A stretch of 64,000 bases of DNA, taken from positions 1,674,001 through 1,738,000 of the forward strand of contig JAHQIY010000009.1 of the NCBI GenBank assembly GCA_019054805.1, written 5' to 3'. Position numbers and translations under genes: made by a program. The notes under the pieces were generated by a model. It saw only the letters and a list, made by a program, of their open reading frames with translations, was not told where the DNA came from and searched no databases. How positions within the stretch are numbered: the first letter of the stretch is position 1; each line of letters begins with the position of its first letter. The stretch comes from Brachionus manjavacas (Eukaryota > Rotifera > Eurotatoria > Ploima > Brachionidae). This document shows positions 13,001-23,900 of this stretch, piece by piece.

Positions 13001-16000
13001 TCCTATGTGCAAATCGACTCTAGGCTACAAGTGCTTGGACATGTGGTCAAATATTTTGCCAAAATATGCCGAATAGGCGACGCCAGCTGCGGCTCTTTGT
13101 CCAGCTATGCCTATATTGTCATGATGCTTCATTATTTGATGAACACTGATCCGCCAGTTCTGCCCTGCTTGCAGAAATTGAACCGGCACAAGTGTGTGGA
13201 TAACAAGTTGGAAATAGATGGATGGGATTGTTGGTTTAACAGAGACTTGGACAATTTGCATGTCCATTGGCCTCATTACAAAAAAAATAATCTTTCAGTA
13301 GGCGAATTGTGGCTGGGGTTTTTGCGCTACTACACCGAGGTTTTCGACTGGGAAAACCATGTCGTGTGCATTAGAGACACTAGTCCGCTGACTAGGAGGC
13401 AAAAAAATTGGACTAAACATCGGCTGGCCATCGAGGATCCGTTTGAGTTGTCGCACAATCTTGCCGCTGGTGTATCGCATAAAAGTAATTTAAAAAGTTT
13501 AATTTTTAAAAATTTGTTTTTTTGAAAATTAGCTAGATAGAAAAAAATTAAAAATTAATGTATTTGTAAAAGTTAATAATTTGTTTATGTTTTATTTTTT
13601 CGAAATTTCATTCAAAAAAGCTTTTTTATTTGAATGAGAAAAAAGAATGTTATTAAAAAAATGTACAGCTCTTTCTAATTTTAAAGTTGGCCATTAACCT
13701 TTAAAAATGGGGAATTGTGAATTTTGATACAAAAAACAAAAAAATCAAAAAATTTAAAAATATCAAAGCTTAAGTCTGAAGGACAAAAATATGTTCTGTA
13801 AATTGTAGCAACTGATACACCCTCTGTACCACAAATGTACTGATTCTGCAAAAGTCTGCAATAAATCTGACAAAATACAGAAAATTGTAAATTTTGGATA
13901 TTATATTACTCAATTTTAAGTGGTGGTACAAAGGATTATCAGTTGCTAGAACTTGCAGAACATGTTTTAGCCCTTGATTTTTTTTAAATTTAGTTTTTGT
14001 TTTTTTTTTTGCACAAAAATTCACAATGCCTAAAAATGGTACAAATCTTTATTTTATGCAACTTTGGGAGCATTTATAAGGCCACTAGACAACTTTAAAA
14101 TTAAAGAGCTGTACATTTTTTTAATCTTTGCCTCAAGAGCTTCAAAATAAGCTATCATTTTTCATCTTACTCTGGGACAAAATTCTGGCAAAAGATAAAA
14201 TACTGTTTCTTTTATCGGACATACTATTTCAACATTATTAACTAATAGTGAGATTTTTTGTTGTTGTAAATTCCTTTTGAATAATTTAATTAAAAATATT
14301 AATTTTTTTGACTCATTTTTTTAAATCTTAGTTTGTTGATTTTTTTATCACCGGGTATTCTTTTGTTAAAAATAAGAAAAAAAATTTTTAATTTTTCTAA
14401 TCTTCTCTCGAAATTTCCGGAAATTTTTTCAAAATTTATCAATTCTTTATAAACACTTTAAATTTTAAAATTATATACCAATTCCTCACTTGATTCATTT
14501 TGAATTTAGACATCCAAACTTTTTTCTAGATTGATTTTAGATTAGATGTTTCGAACTAATATGCATTATCATGCATTTTTTGATATTTAAATCTAAAGAA
14601 CGAGTATGTGACCTGCTTGAAAAAATCTACATCCTTTTGAAGTAAAAAGTTGTCTTTGGTTAGATTAAATATTAAACTTATGTATCATTAACATATTTCT
14701 CACACTTATTAGTTTAACTATTAGATGGATCATTCAGAAAAATTAAAATTCGAAGTGACATAATAAATAAAATTTTCCAAAATAAAAAAAAAACAAGACA
14801 AAAAATTAATTGAAAAAATAAAATAAAATTATCTAAAAATATAACCATAAATTAATATTAAAATTTTTTATTAAAAAAGCATTGAAAAACCAAAATAATT
14901 TACTTTACTGAATTTTTTTAATTTTTTATTTCAAGTATTTTGTCTTAAATTCATACATAAGATTTATAGAAATGACACATTTTTATTTTACAGTGCGCTC
15001 AAATCATTTTTTTTTGATATCAGAATTTATTTTTTTCAACTAAAAAAAATAAGAAAATCAAAATTTGATGCATGTTGAAAAATAATATTATTTTAACTAA
15101 AAATTTTTGATAGCAATTTTTTTTATTTCAAAATATAAACAATAAATTAAATTTATAAATTGAAATTTTTTAACTTTTTTTTTTCAAGTGGGTCTTTACA
15201 TCTTACGCTCATTTGCCAAAGCCCGCTCTGTATTCGGCTGCATAGTCAGCGATTTTCGGCCAAACGAGATTCGCTTCAATTTGGATTATTTTTTCAACCC
15301 TAGGTCTTTGGTTGAAGGAAATCCGCCAATGGACCGAAATTGTTATTCATGCATGAAGATCGGCCACCAGACCAAAGATTGTCCACTGGCTAGTGCTAAG
15401 CGCAGAGAGAGACAATTTTCAGATATGTTTGATGGTCGAAACGACAATTCGCTCAACCTAGTTTGCTACAGGTGCAATTTTAGCGGACACAAGGCTAAAG
15501 ATTGCACCGGAGACTTGAAAAGAGCTAAAACTACCAGCTTTTCAAATGATCTGATATGCTTTAAGTGCAACATGGTTGGTCACTATGCGCGGGATTGTTT
15601 GTTCAACCAAGGAAAGATCCAAATTCAACCGGTATTTCCTGCCGTGTCCCATCAGCAATCGGCTCCGCCACCAAAAATGATATCTCTCATTTCAAATGCA
15701 ACTCATCCGATTGTTTTTCACAATGGTGACAAAACACAATTAATTGTCAATAATTCAACAAGTGGCAATTCAGTTTCTTCAAACGCTTCCATTTCTAATC
15801 AAAATAAACAGCAACAAAATGCAAAAACTTCTATTAACAATCAAAATATACTTCTTCGACAGCAGTCTTACCCCAGTCAATTTCCAAAAACACATTCGGT
15901 AAGATCTTGCATTTAGGCATTTTCTAATTCATTTTTACTGCTTTGAATAAATGAATTTTCACAGATTTATTCTTAAATGACACAAAAAATATATCTAAAG

Positions 16001-17899
16001 ACAATAAGAATAGTTGTTCCATTATATTCACGACAAAAATTTTTTGATTTAGTTTTTTAGATTTAGAGTTCTACAAAAGTCACAGACCGAATTTCAAAAT
16101 GTCTTTTTAATTTATTTATATGAGATGATCAGAAACTAAAATTTTATTTATTTAAAAAAGCTTTTTTCTAGCTTTAAATTAATCAAAAGTTGTAAGAAAA
16201 TAATTTTTTTAAAAACTGTCTTAAAAAAATTTTATGAGACTTTTCCTTTTACAAAATTTTTTGTGAATTTAGGATTTTCCACTTGAAATTCGAAATCAAA
16301 ATACCTTAAAATCAATCAATCTTTCAATTATTTTTTTTTGACATCAAAAGCTCGGTTTTGTGAAGTTCAGTACAAAAGAACAGAACAAATTAAAACTAAC
16401 TAAATTTTCAAAAAAAACTATTTAACTTTTTTTCTAAAAGTTTAAAAATAAATTCTGTGAATGCAGCATGGTGCATCATTTAATGTTGCATCAACTGTGA
16501 AAGTCTAGTAATGGTGTGCAAAATATCTGCAAAATGAACTACGCTCGATTTAATTGAAATTTAATTTCTGCTAAACTCTGCAAATTTAGCAGACTTTAAT
16601 ATTTGATGCAACTTTGAAAGTTGCACTATGTTGCATTTACAGAACTAGGGTTTAAACCTTTAGAAAAAAAGTAATTTAATTTTTTTACATTTTTGTTCTA
16701 TTCTTTTTATCATTTTTTACTGAATTTCACAAAACCAAAAGCTCTAAGAAAAATTTAAATTAAATAAAAGATTTAAATAAATTTTGAGTGACAGATTACC
16801 CGAAAATTTTAAATATTTAAAAAAAAATGGTCGAAGTTATCTGTTATTTTCTTTTTTGCTTGTTTTAATCTTAGTTAAATAAAAAACTGGATCATAAATG
16901 ATTCTTATTTTTCAAAAAACAAATAAAAAAAAATTATCTACAGAATATAAATAAGAGATGCTTATTCTGAACTTCAAGCCATAAATTTGAATTTGTTTTA
17001 TTTAATTTTTTTATAAACCTTTAACAATGGATAAACTTAATTAGAAAAAAATCCAGTATTTGAAGAGAATCTTTAGGCTTATTTTTTTATTAAGATGATT
17101 AAAATTAGGTTTTTTTTACTCAAAAAATATTTTCACTTAATTAGCTATTATTATTCTTAAATAAAATTGAATGACTAAATTTATATATTTATTTAAATCT
17201 TTTAGAATTTAAATAATGATTTAAATTTCTATTTTATTAAAAAAAAACTCTTGAACTAATTAAAGTACTAACAAGTCATTTAAGAATATTTTAAAGCTTT
17301 ATTTGTTTATCTGTGCAAATTGATTTAAATTAAATATTGTTAATTTAAAACTAAATGTGATGATTTGTTTTAGAAAAAAAAATAAATATAGTCTAAAATT
17401 TAATTTCAAGTAAAAATTTGATTTTATGGCTTATAACTTCCATGCATGCTAATACTCAAAAATAACTAACACAAAATTAAATTAATGCTGCTATTTTTTC
17501 AACGCTTTTATTTTAATTTAATTATTCAAAGCCATTGGCGATCCGATGCACTCAGAACTGAATTTTATTTTATTTAAGGAACACATTTACCATCAAAATC
17601 ACCAATACTACAATATAATGACTAAAGACACCATGAGCGGTCAATATCATAGCCCATCTAAGCAGTACTCATTCACATTCACAAGTCCATTGGGGACTGG
17701 CAGTGGCTTCAATCAGTCTCTACCAAACCAATTTGACCAATATTCACCATTTCATAATCAATTTTTGATTTATAATCCAGTGCCTAGTCCCCAAATTTCG
17801 GAATACAAAATTTTTGGAGCTAATTTTGGATCGTTTGATGAGAAAAAAATTGATCTTGATATAGTACAGCTTAATTCAACTAATTTCTCAAGACCATAA
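7023..17899 (+). CDS. TUT7: terminal uridylyltransferase of TUT4/TUT7 type
   Basis: Proposed exons: 7023-7592, 10628-13484, 15189-15898, 17579-17899. All are GT-AG with matching phases, giving about 1485 aa, close to human TUT7. TUT4/7 add U to pre-let-7 and to short poly(A) mRNA tails. Order of parts: a basic low-complexity N-terminus; a C2H2 finger (CNIC at 198-201); a first nucleotidyltransferase module (GS at 292-293) where Ser and Asn replace the first and third catalytic Asp, so probably inactive; an acidic linker; CCHC knuckle 812-825; an active module with GS 892-893, Asp904/Asp906 in SDLDICMTL and Asp965 in EGDISL; three more CCHC knuckles (about 1194-1207, 1235-1248, 1266-1279); and a Q/N/S-rich tail. 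The start ATG at 7023 follows the last in-frame upstream non-ATG codons. Exon 1 and the last exon rest on splice logic only; the first two-thirds of the join are strong. Confidence 0.88.
7593..10627 (+). other. TUT intron 1 (about 3.0 kb)
   Basis: Runs from GTAAGT at 7593 to TTTTTTGCTAG at 10627. It joins MKK to SKTDKFRCNIC in phase 0. It holds an inverted-repeat element (8841-9005). It also holds a low-complexity minus-strand open stretch near 9120-9340 that may be a degraded transposon protein; I cannot assign it. The rest is A/T-rich filler. This is about 60 times longer than introns in neighbouring genes. Confidence 0.7.
8841..9005. mobile_element. foldback/MITE family M1, copy 1
   Basis: The left arm (GAAGGAACTAAACATGTTCT ... 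CCTTTATACCACC) is inverted at the right end (GGTGGTACAAAGGAAGTGTC ... TTGCAAC). The arms are about 55-60 bp around a short centre. The same arms occur in copy 2 at 13779-13975. It is non-coding and sits in TUT intron 1. The outer boundary and any target duplication are unclear. Confidence 0.65.
13485..15188 (+). other. TUT intron 2 (about 1.7 kb)
   Basis: Starts GTAATT right after GVSHK and ends TTTTCAAG before GGTCTTTAC. Splicing restores the family reading SHKMGLYILRSF. It contains M1 copy 2 and otherwise A/T-rich sequence. Confidence 0.75.
13779..13975. mobile_element. foldback/MITE family M1, copy 2
   Basis: Arms: left AAAAATATGTTCTGTAAATT then GTAGCAACTGATA and TGTACCAC; right GTGGTACAAAGGATTATCAG then TTGCTAGAACTTGC and AGAACATGTTTTAGCCCTTG. 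They are near-perfect inverted repeats of about 60 bp. The interior has degraded TCTGCAA motifs. Same family as 8841-9005, and again within a TUT intron. Confidence 0.7.
15899..17578 (+). other. TUT intron 3 (about 1.7 kb, proposed)
   Basis: GTAAGA donor at 15899; acceptor TTTTATTTAAG ending at 17578. It contains an M2 inverted-repeat element (16346-16745). The link to the last exon depends on reading frame and splice consensus only. Confidence 0.5.
16346..16745. mobile_element. foldback/MITE family M2, copy A
   Basis: The left end AGCTCGGTTTTGTGAAGTTC plus AGTACAAAAGAACAGAACAAA is inverted at the right end, which ends CTGAATTTCACAAAACC then AAAAGCT. The interior holds the tract GCAGCATGGTGCATC and its complement-like TGCAACTTTGAAAGTTGCA. 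Related copies lie at 36695-36880 and 50140-50215. Confidence 0.65.
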
Positions 17900-19242
17900 T
17901 ATTAGAATTTTTTTTGTATGTCCCGAGTGAGCAGTGGATATTACGTGTTTTTTATTTTTTTTTTAACGTAATGTTCCGTCGCTGCGGTTGAATATTTTAT
18001 ATTTAGAGAATTTAGTCTTTTTTTTTAGTTGTGTATAAAATAAGGTATTTTCAGTATTTAAGTTTTAGTTTACTTAAGGAAACGTGATTAATTTGGTAAT
18101 GAAAAAAATTGGTTATTTGAGTAAACTAATTAACAATTTAAGTATTTGACTTTAAAACAAAAAAGCATACTTTTGGTGTATTTAATTATTTATTTTAGAA
18201 TTTACTATGTAATAAAGTAGTTGGTAAAAAATTGTAAATTTTTTTTCTTAATTTTTTTAGATCTTGAATTTTTTTAAAATATGAGGTAGAATATTTTATC
18301 GATGAAGAATAAAATCTATGCTATTCACTTTATTAAAAGAAAAAATTAAAAAAAAAAATTCGAATGATAAATATCTAATTAAGCAAAATAAATAATGACT
18401 AACTGATAATTTTAAAAACTTAAATGGTAAATAAAAAGATGAATTGCCTAAAAAATGAATTTTTTTTTTAATTTGAAAAATTTCAAATAAAAATTGAATT
18501 CGCATAAATTTTTATGAAAATATTTTAAACTCCTAAAAAGACATTTAACTTGACTTGATTTCTTTTTTAACTTTTTTAAACTTCAAAAATCTTAGATATT
18601 TTTTTGATGATTATTCAAAGATTTTTATTTGATTGATATTGATCATTTTGATTTTATTTTTAATTCTTTAAGAATTAGATCAGAATCACTAAGAATTGTT
18701 TCATGTGATTTAAATTTAAAGCTCTATTTCTGGATTAAATGACATTTATTAAAAAAAAAACATTTTACTTAAATTTGTCAGAATCTAAAGAAAAAGGACG
18801 ATGAATGATTAAATCATAATTTGATTATCATATATTTAATTGTTAAATTTTAAAAATATCAATTATGATTCTGATCTTTAATATTTGGGAAAAAGTTTTT
18901 GACGAATAAAAAATTTATCTACAGAATAAAAATGAATCTCTTAGAATACTTTCAAACATCAAATTCTGAAGCGGATCTTATGTTAGATGGACGACCTGGT
19001 TTCTTTTTTGCAGGTTTATTTTAAATCAACTACCTCATCCTCATCTTTCTTTTTTTTGGAGTCCACCACCTCTTTATCCTTTTACCTCATTTTTAACACT
19101 CGCTTGGGGGGTCCACAACATCAATCTGTGACTTAACAAGATCCAACTGACGCTCAATCACATTTATATTTTATTTTGTCCATCAATTTATGGACTGACA
19201 AAAAAACTACATTTGATGACAAATAAATTAATCGCGTATAAT
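17900..19242. other. intergenic AT-rich DNA
   Basis: No host gene supported. A minus-strand AT-hook protein tail lies at 18952-19180 (separate entry). Long stretches between 18000 and 18930 are A/T filler with no family resemblance. Confidence 0.5.
18952..19180 (-). pseudogene. AT-hook tail of a transposase-like protein (relic)
   Basis: The minus strand reads ERQLDLVKSQIDVVDPPSEC, then a frame-broken lysine/acidic stretch, then PAKKKPGRPSNIRSASEFDV and a stop at 18954-18952. KKPGRPS is an AT-hook core. Similar RGRP/KGRP tails end three other relics in this window (26682-27080, 30664-30800, 45811-46216). The superfamily is inferred from those relatives. Confidence 0.45.
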
Positions 19243-19247
19243 ATATT
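19243..19247. repeat. target-site duplication, low-coordinate side (ATATT)
   Basis: ATATT at 19243-19247 is matched by ATATT at 26395-26399 immediately beyond the other LTR. A 5-bp duplication is usual for Ty3/gypsy integrases. The region is A/T-rich, so chance cannot be fully excluded. Confidence 0.6.
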
Positions 19248-19248
19248 G

Positions 19249-19505
19249 TAATATTCTAATTTTGATTAAGTCAGTTCCCTAACCAGAGGTACTCTGCTTT
19301 GGTTGAATTAGGATAAAAGAAAAATAAATTTTTTTTTTTCTTATTTTTAATTTGATAAACTTTATTTTTGGAATCCCTTGTTAGTAATTGTTGTTAGATA
19401 TTTATAAGAGAAATTAACGTGGTTTTAACTGCAGAAAATAATAACTGAAAAGAAAATATAGAGGACTATAGAAAATGAGAGACTGTATGTATTCAGGTTC
19501 TTACA
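19249..19505 (-). repeat. 3' LTR (minus orientation), 257 bp
   Basis: Matches 26138-26394 at all but one position (GAATTAGGATAAAAG here, GAATTAGAATAAAAG there). In element orientation it begins TGTAAGAACCTGAATAC and ends near GAATATTA. Confidence 0.95.
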
Positions 19506-19519
19506 CACCTTCCCCACCC
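19506..19519 (-). promoter_or_regulatory. polypurine tract
   Basis: Minus-strand AGGGTGGGGAAGGTG lies directly against the start of the 3' LTR (TGTAAGAAC). It is the expected position and purine bias for plus-strand DNA priming. Confidence 0.75.
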
Positions 19520-19631
19520 TGAGAAAAGACAGTCGTCCCTGACTAGAAAGAAAGAAAAATTTGAAAATATAACAAAATTAAAATTGATGAAGTGGAAACA
19601 AAAAATAGTAACAAAAATAAAAGAATAAACT

Positions 19632-20474
19632 TTAATGAAGATGTAGTTCAATAAACTCGTCAACATTTGGGTTTCTACATTCTGGACATGCTGGGCTTGT
19701 TCCACGCTCCATCCTGGTTCTAACTCCACGGTAGCAATTTCTACAAAGTACATGACCACACATTAAGGCCAAAACGTCATTTGTTGCTGTTTCCACACAA
19801 ATGGGACACACAAAAATCGTTGAGTCAGTAGGTGTAGTGTTAAGTTGTAATTGTTGTTGTAATTGTTCCACTTGACCACTTAACTGGCGATTTTCGACGA
19901 CTAAATTATTGTTTTGGGCCCGCGGGTCCTGAATTTCTCTTAATTGTTCGCCAATTAAAGCCGTTTGATCAATTAATTCTTGTCGAAGGCGTTCAAGTCG
20001 ATTGAATTCTTGATTTAATTCTCGTTGTTTGTCTTCGATTTGGGCTTTTACTTGAGTAATATCTAGCTCGGTGAAACGAATAATGCTTCGGAATGAATTA
20101 AACATCATTGAACCTTGGGGTAAGACTTCGAATCGAGTTTTATTACCATTCAAATCCGTATCCAATTTTGCCAATTTTTTTCTTAAAACTCTTATTTCAA
20201 GTTGTAACGGGTGAGCCTCCAACTCTTGGATGCGACGATTGAGATTTTCTTTATCGTCGTTGAGGGTTAGAATTTCATGTTGAGCCTGCTCAAGTTCGGT
20301 TTGAAGTCGATTTTGATCACGCCTAAAGGTTTGTTCGAGTTGATTTAATCGACCGAGTTCTCGTTGTACTCTAGGCGAGTATTCCGGTTGAAGTAAATGT
20401 CCAGGTGTTGGTCGTGGGTTGATTAGAACGTATAGGAACCGATTTCGATGTTCACGGCCGTTTGAGTCGAGCCA
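19632..20474 (-). CDS. accessory coiled-coil + C3HC4 RING-finger ORF of the retrotransposon
   Basis: The open frame runs from just after a TAG at 20477-20475 to the stop at 19634-19632 (280 codons). The first two-thirds is a Q/E/R/L-rich coiled coil (for example LNQLEQTF, LQTELEQAQ, NRRIQELEA, GQVEQLQQQLQL). The last 50 residues hold a full C3HC4 RING: CPIC, then CGHVLCRNC, then CPEC. RING domains recruit E2 enzymes for ubiquitin transfer; ligase activity is inferred. This frame has no ATG near its start. It overlaps, in the +1 frame, the end of the ATG-initiated ORF at 20682-20452, so the two are probably one protein of about 350 aa. Its position between the pol end and the 3' LTR makes it part of the element, not a host gene. 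I do not recognise an orthologue. Confidence 0.8.
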   Translation of the reverse strand, partial: WLDSNGREHRNRFLYVLINPRPTPGHLLQPEYSPRVQRELGRLNQLEQTFRRDQNRLQTELEQAQHEILTLNDDKENLNRRIQELEAHPLQLEIRVLRKKLAKLDTDLNGNKTRFEVLPQGSMMFNSFRSIIRFTELDITQVKAQIEDKQRELNQEFNRLERLRQELIDQTALIGEQLREIQDPRAQNNNLVVENRQLSGQVEQLQQQLQLNTTPTDSTIFVCPICVETATNDVLALMCGHVLCRNCYRGVRTRMERGTSPACPECRNPNVDEFIELHLH

Positions 20475-20682
20475 CTACTTGGGGGTGTACGTTCGGATCA
20501 GAAAATCGTATGAAAGCATACGTTGTTTGAGGCGGATTTGGGTGATCTGCTGGAATATGGTGTAGTTTGAACCATTCAAGTTCGCCAAATTCTTGCTCCA
20601 GGGGCTTCAACAAGTCACTGAGGTATCTAACGGCATCCACTTCATTTTCTATGCTACTTATCATTATGTCGTGACGTTCCAT
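20452..20682 (-). CDS. N-terminal part of the accessory ORF
   Basis: 76-aa ORF beginning with ATG at 20682 (MERHDIMISSIENEVDAVRY) and ending at TGA 20454-20452. It contains PQTTYAFIRFSDPNVHPQVV, faintly RRM-like, but no family is recognised. It overlaps the RING-containing frame by about 23 bp, and that frame lies +1. Either programmed or accidental frameshifting joins them, or this copy carries an indel. The gap to the pol end (20968) is about 285 bp and includes a 23-nt poly-T run (poly-A in the element strand) near 20857-20879. Confidence 0.6.
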   Translation of the reverse strand: MERHDIMISSIENEVDAVRYLSDLLKPLEQEFGELEWFKLHHIPADHPNPPQTTYAFIRFSDPNVHPQVVARLKRP

Positions 20683-20967
20683 TTTCAGAGTTGAAATGAA
20701 TAGTTTAGTATAGTAATTGTTGATAATTGTTGAAATTAAAATTTTTTTAAAATTGATTCATTGATTTTATCGATGATGTAAATTTTTTGTTTTATTCGAA
20801 AATAATTTTTACAAAAATTTAAACTTTATTTTTTAGATAATTTTAAGTTATTATTTTTTTTTTTTTTTTTTTTTTTTTTACACGAATAATTAAGGAATTT
20901 TATTAAATTGAAAGTTTACAAAAATATAAAAAAAATAAATAGAACTTGTAGTTTATGTTTTAAAAAT

Positions 20968-23900
20968 TTAATATTTAAATCTATTTATTGGCTTACGTGT
21001 TCTTGAGCTTTTACGTAGGTTTAATGGTTCTTCGCTTAATTTTCTTGTCAAGTAATTGTTTGGATTAAATGTTTGATCCTCTGAGGATTCCGACTCAGTC
21101 TCTAAAACATTGTCTTGAGGTGAATTATTGTTTTGTTGAGTTGGTACATCTTGTACCGGACAATCGGTATGCACATTTTGTGACTGATTCCCTTGTATCT
21201 CTAATTGTATGTTATCACTTCCTCTTACTTGTTCAAGTAGTGGAACCATTTGTTTGTAATTGTTTATCATTTTTATTTTTATTTTTTCTCTTGTCTCTTG
21301 GTTTTGGTTGGTTTTTTTCATAGTCTTCGGCATCACTGGGTTCTGTTTCATTTAGTTTATCTACCAATTTTCCAAAGAATCGTTTTAATCGATTGTGATG
21401 AACTAGTTTTATTTTGGCTTTTTGTTGATTGACCTTTTTGATTTAGAAATTAACTGGTCCGACTTTTTCGATCACTAAAAATGGACCTTCCCATTTAGGA
21501 GCTAATTTTTTGGATAAGCCTTGTTTTGCTTTCGGGACGTTTAACATTACTAGTTCGTCTACTTTGTAATCTGTTGGTTTCAAATTTCGATCATGGTAAA
21601 ATTTAAATCTATCCACTTTTGAATCCGTATTATTTTCAACACATTTATAGACTTCTAAAAGTCGCTCTTTTAACTCTTTTACATAGTAATCGACTTGTGT
21701 TGCTTCATCGTAATTGTTTTCTATAGCTGTAAGCACCCCTTCCCCATTATTAACAGAATTTTCCTCGATGACCAAGTCAATGGGGATTTTTGGTGTTCTA
21801 CCGAACATAACTTCATATGGCGTATAGTTGGTTGTTGCATGTGTTGAGGTGTTGTACGCAAACGCCAAGTATGGTAACAATTCGTCCCAGTCATTTTGAT
21901 GTTCATTCACAAAACATGAGATCATTGTCTTCAATGTTCGGTTGAATCGTTCTGTCAAGCCATCACATTCGGGGTGATATGCTGTTGTACGTAATTGATT
22001 AACGTCTAATAATTCGTAAATTTTTCTTAAAAGTTCTGCTTGGAAATTTGTCCCTAAGTCTGACAAAATGTTAATGCACAAGCCTAAAATTAACATGAAT
22101 TTTAGAATCAATTTTGCAATGGTTTCGCTTGTTGTGTTTTTCATTGCATACAATTTTACCCACTTTGAAAAATGGCAACATATTACTAAAATATAAACAT
22201 TACCTTCTTTTGATACTGGCAATGGTCCGACAATATCAATTGTTATTAATTGTAATGGTTTGTTTGCTCGTAATGGTTGTAGTCTTGCTTTGTGTAATTG
22301 TTGAGGCTGCTTAATCTTTAGACAAACCATACACTCCTTGATAAATTTAATTGTTTTATTCTTCAAACCCGGTGTATAAAATCTAATTCTTAATTTATCG
22401 TATGTTTTACGAACTCCCAGGTGACTTCCCAAGATTGAACTGTGCATCTTTTCGATTGTTTTATCTACTAGAAAAGATGGCAAGACTAACAGTTTGAGAA
22501 TGGTATCGTCGTGCGATTGTTTATGTAAAAATAAGATATTATTTTCGATTGCTAAGTCGTCATATACGTCATACAATTTTTTGTGAAAATTTGTTTCAAA
22601 TTTGGTAATTGTTGGTTTAACGTTTTCATTCTAAATTATTAATTGTTTTATCCACTTAATAGCTTCGTCTTTGTCTTGTTCTTCCGCTGTGATGTTAAAG
22701 TTGAAATTCGCTTTTTCCATGGTATCTGTTCCATTGACTAGATCGATTAAGTTAATTACCATTTTTGGCTCAGTGTCGTCAGCAACATGCAGTAATTGTT
22801 CTTCTTGCACTTTTTCGTCGTCGATTGGTAATGGCCAACGGGATAAAGCGTCTGCATTGGTATGGGTTTTACCACTTTTGTAGTAAATTTTGAATGTGTA
22901 ATTACTTACCCTTATCAACCATCTTGCGAGTCTTGAATTTGGTTCTTTACACGTTAGTAGCCATGATAATGGTTTATGATCAACGTAGCAGTCAAACTCT
23001 CTTCCAAAAAGAAATGAATGAAAATTTTCCATGGCTATGACTAAAATGAACAATTCTTTCTCGGACGTTGAATAGTTTTGCTGTATCTAATCTAAATCTA
23101 CCATGTTGATTAGGTAAAGCCAAAACTGAGTCTGATGTTTACTTAGTTCGAAGTTCGTTAAAAGCTTTTTCACATTTCTCATTCCACTCGATTTTGTTAT
23201 TTTTGTTGGTAATTGTTTGTTCTTTGGTAGTTAAGAAGTAAATTGGGGCCGCAATTTTCGAGAAATGTTCGATGGATTTTCTATAAAATTGTGCTAAGCC
23301 TAAAAAGCTCTAAACTTGTGTAATTGTATATGGTCTTTTATACCGATACAATGCCTCAACTTTCTCTGGATCTGGTTTGATATATTCGTATCCAATCACG
23401 TGGCCTAAAAATTTTACCTCTTGCTTCATAATTTCGCACTTTTTGAATTTTACTTGAAGACCGTGTTTTTTCAAAATCGAGATTACAATTTCTACGTGTT
23501 GTAAATGTTGATCTAAGTTGTTTGAGTGAATAAGTATGTCATCAATGAACACTATGAAAATCCTTGTTTGATTGCTTCACTTAGAATTTCGTGCATAGCT
23601 CGTTGAAACGACGCAGGAGCATTTGTCAAACCCATTGGTAGCACGAGAAATTCAAATAGTCCTCTTTCACATGCAAAAGCCGTATATTTTCTTGTTTCTG
23701 GTTCTAATTTGATCAGAAAATAACCTGTATATAGATCGAGTTTTGTAAACCAGCGAGATTTTGCAAGTAGTGGAAAAAGGTCGTCAATGTTTGGTAATGG
23801 ATCTGCGTCTTTCTTGGTAACATTGTTTAGTAGACGATAATCGACGGTAAAGCGAATAGATCCATCTGGTTTGTTGACTAGATAAATCGGCGATGACCAT

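Noticed and set aside
11162-13480. Minus-strand ORFs within the TUT exon
   Set aside because: Shadows of the conserved TUT reading frame.
7023-17899. Two separate genes (N-terminal basic protein and TUT)
   Set aside because: The donor at 7593 and acceptor at 10627 are strong and in phase, and the joined length matches TUT7. The link still needs RNA evidence.
19632-20682. RING ORF as an independent host gene
   Set aside because: It lies between the pol end and the polypurine tract, inside matched LTRs with a target duplication and in element orientation.
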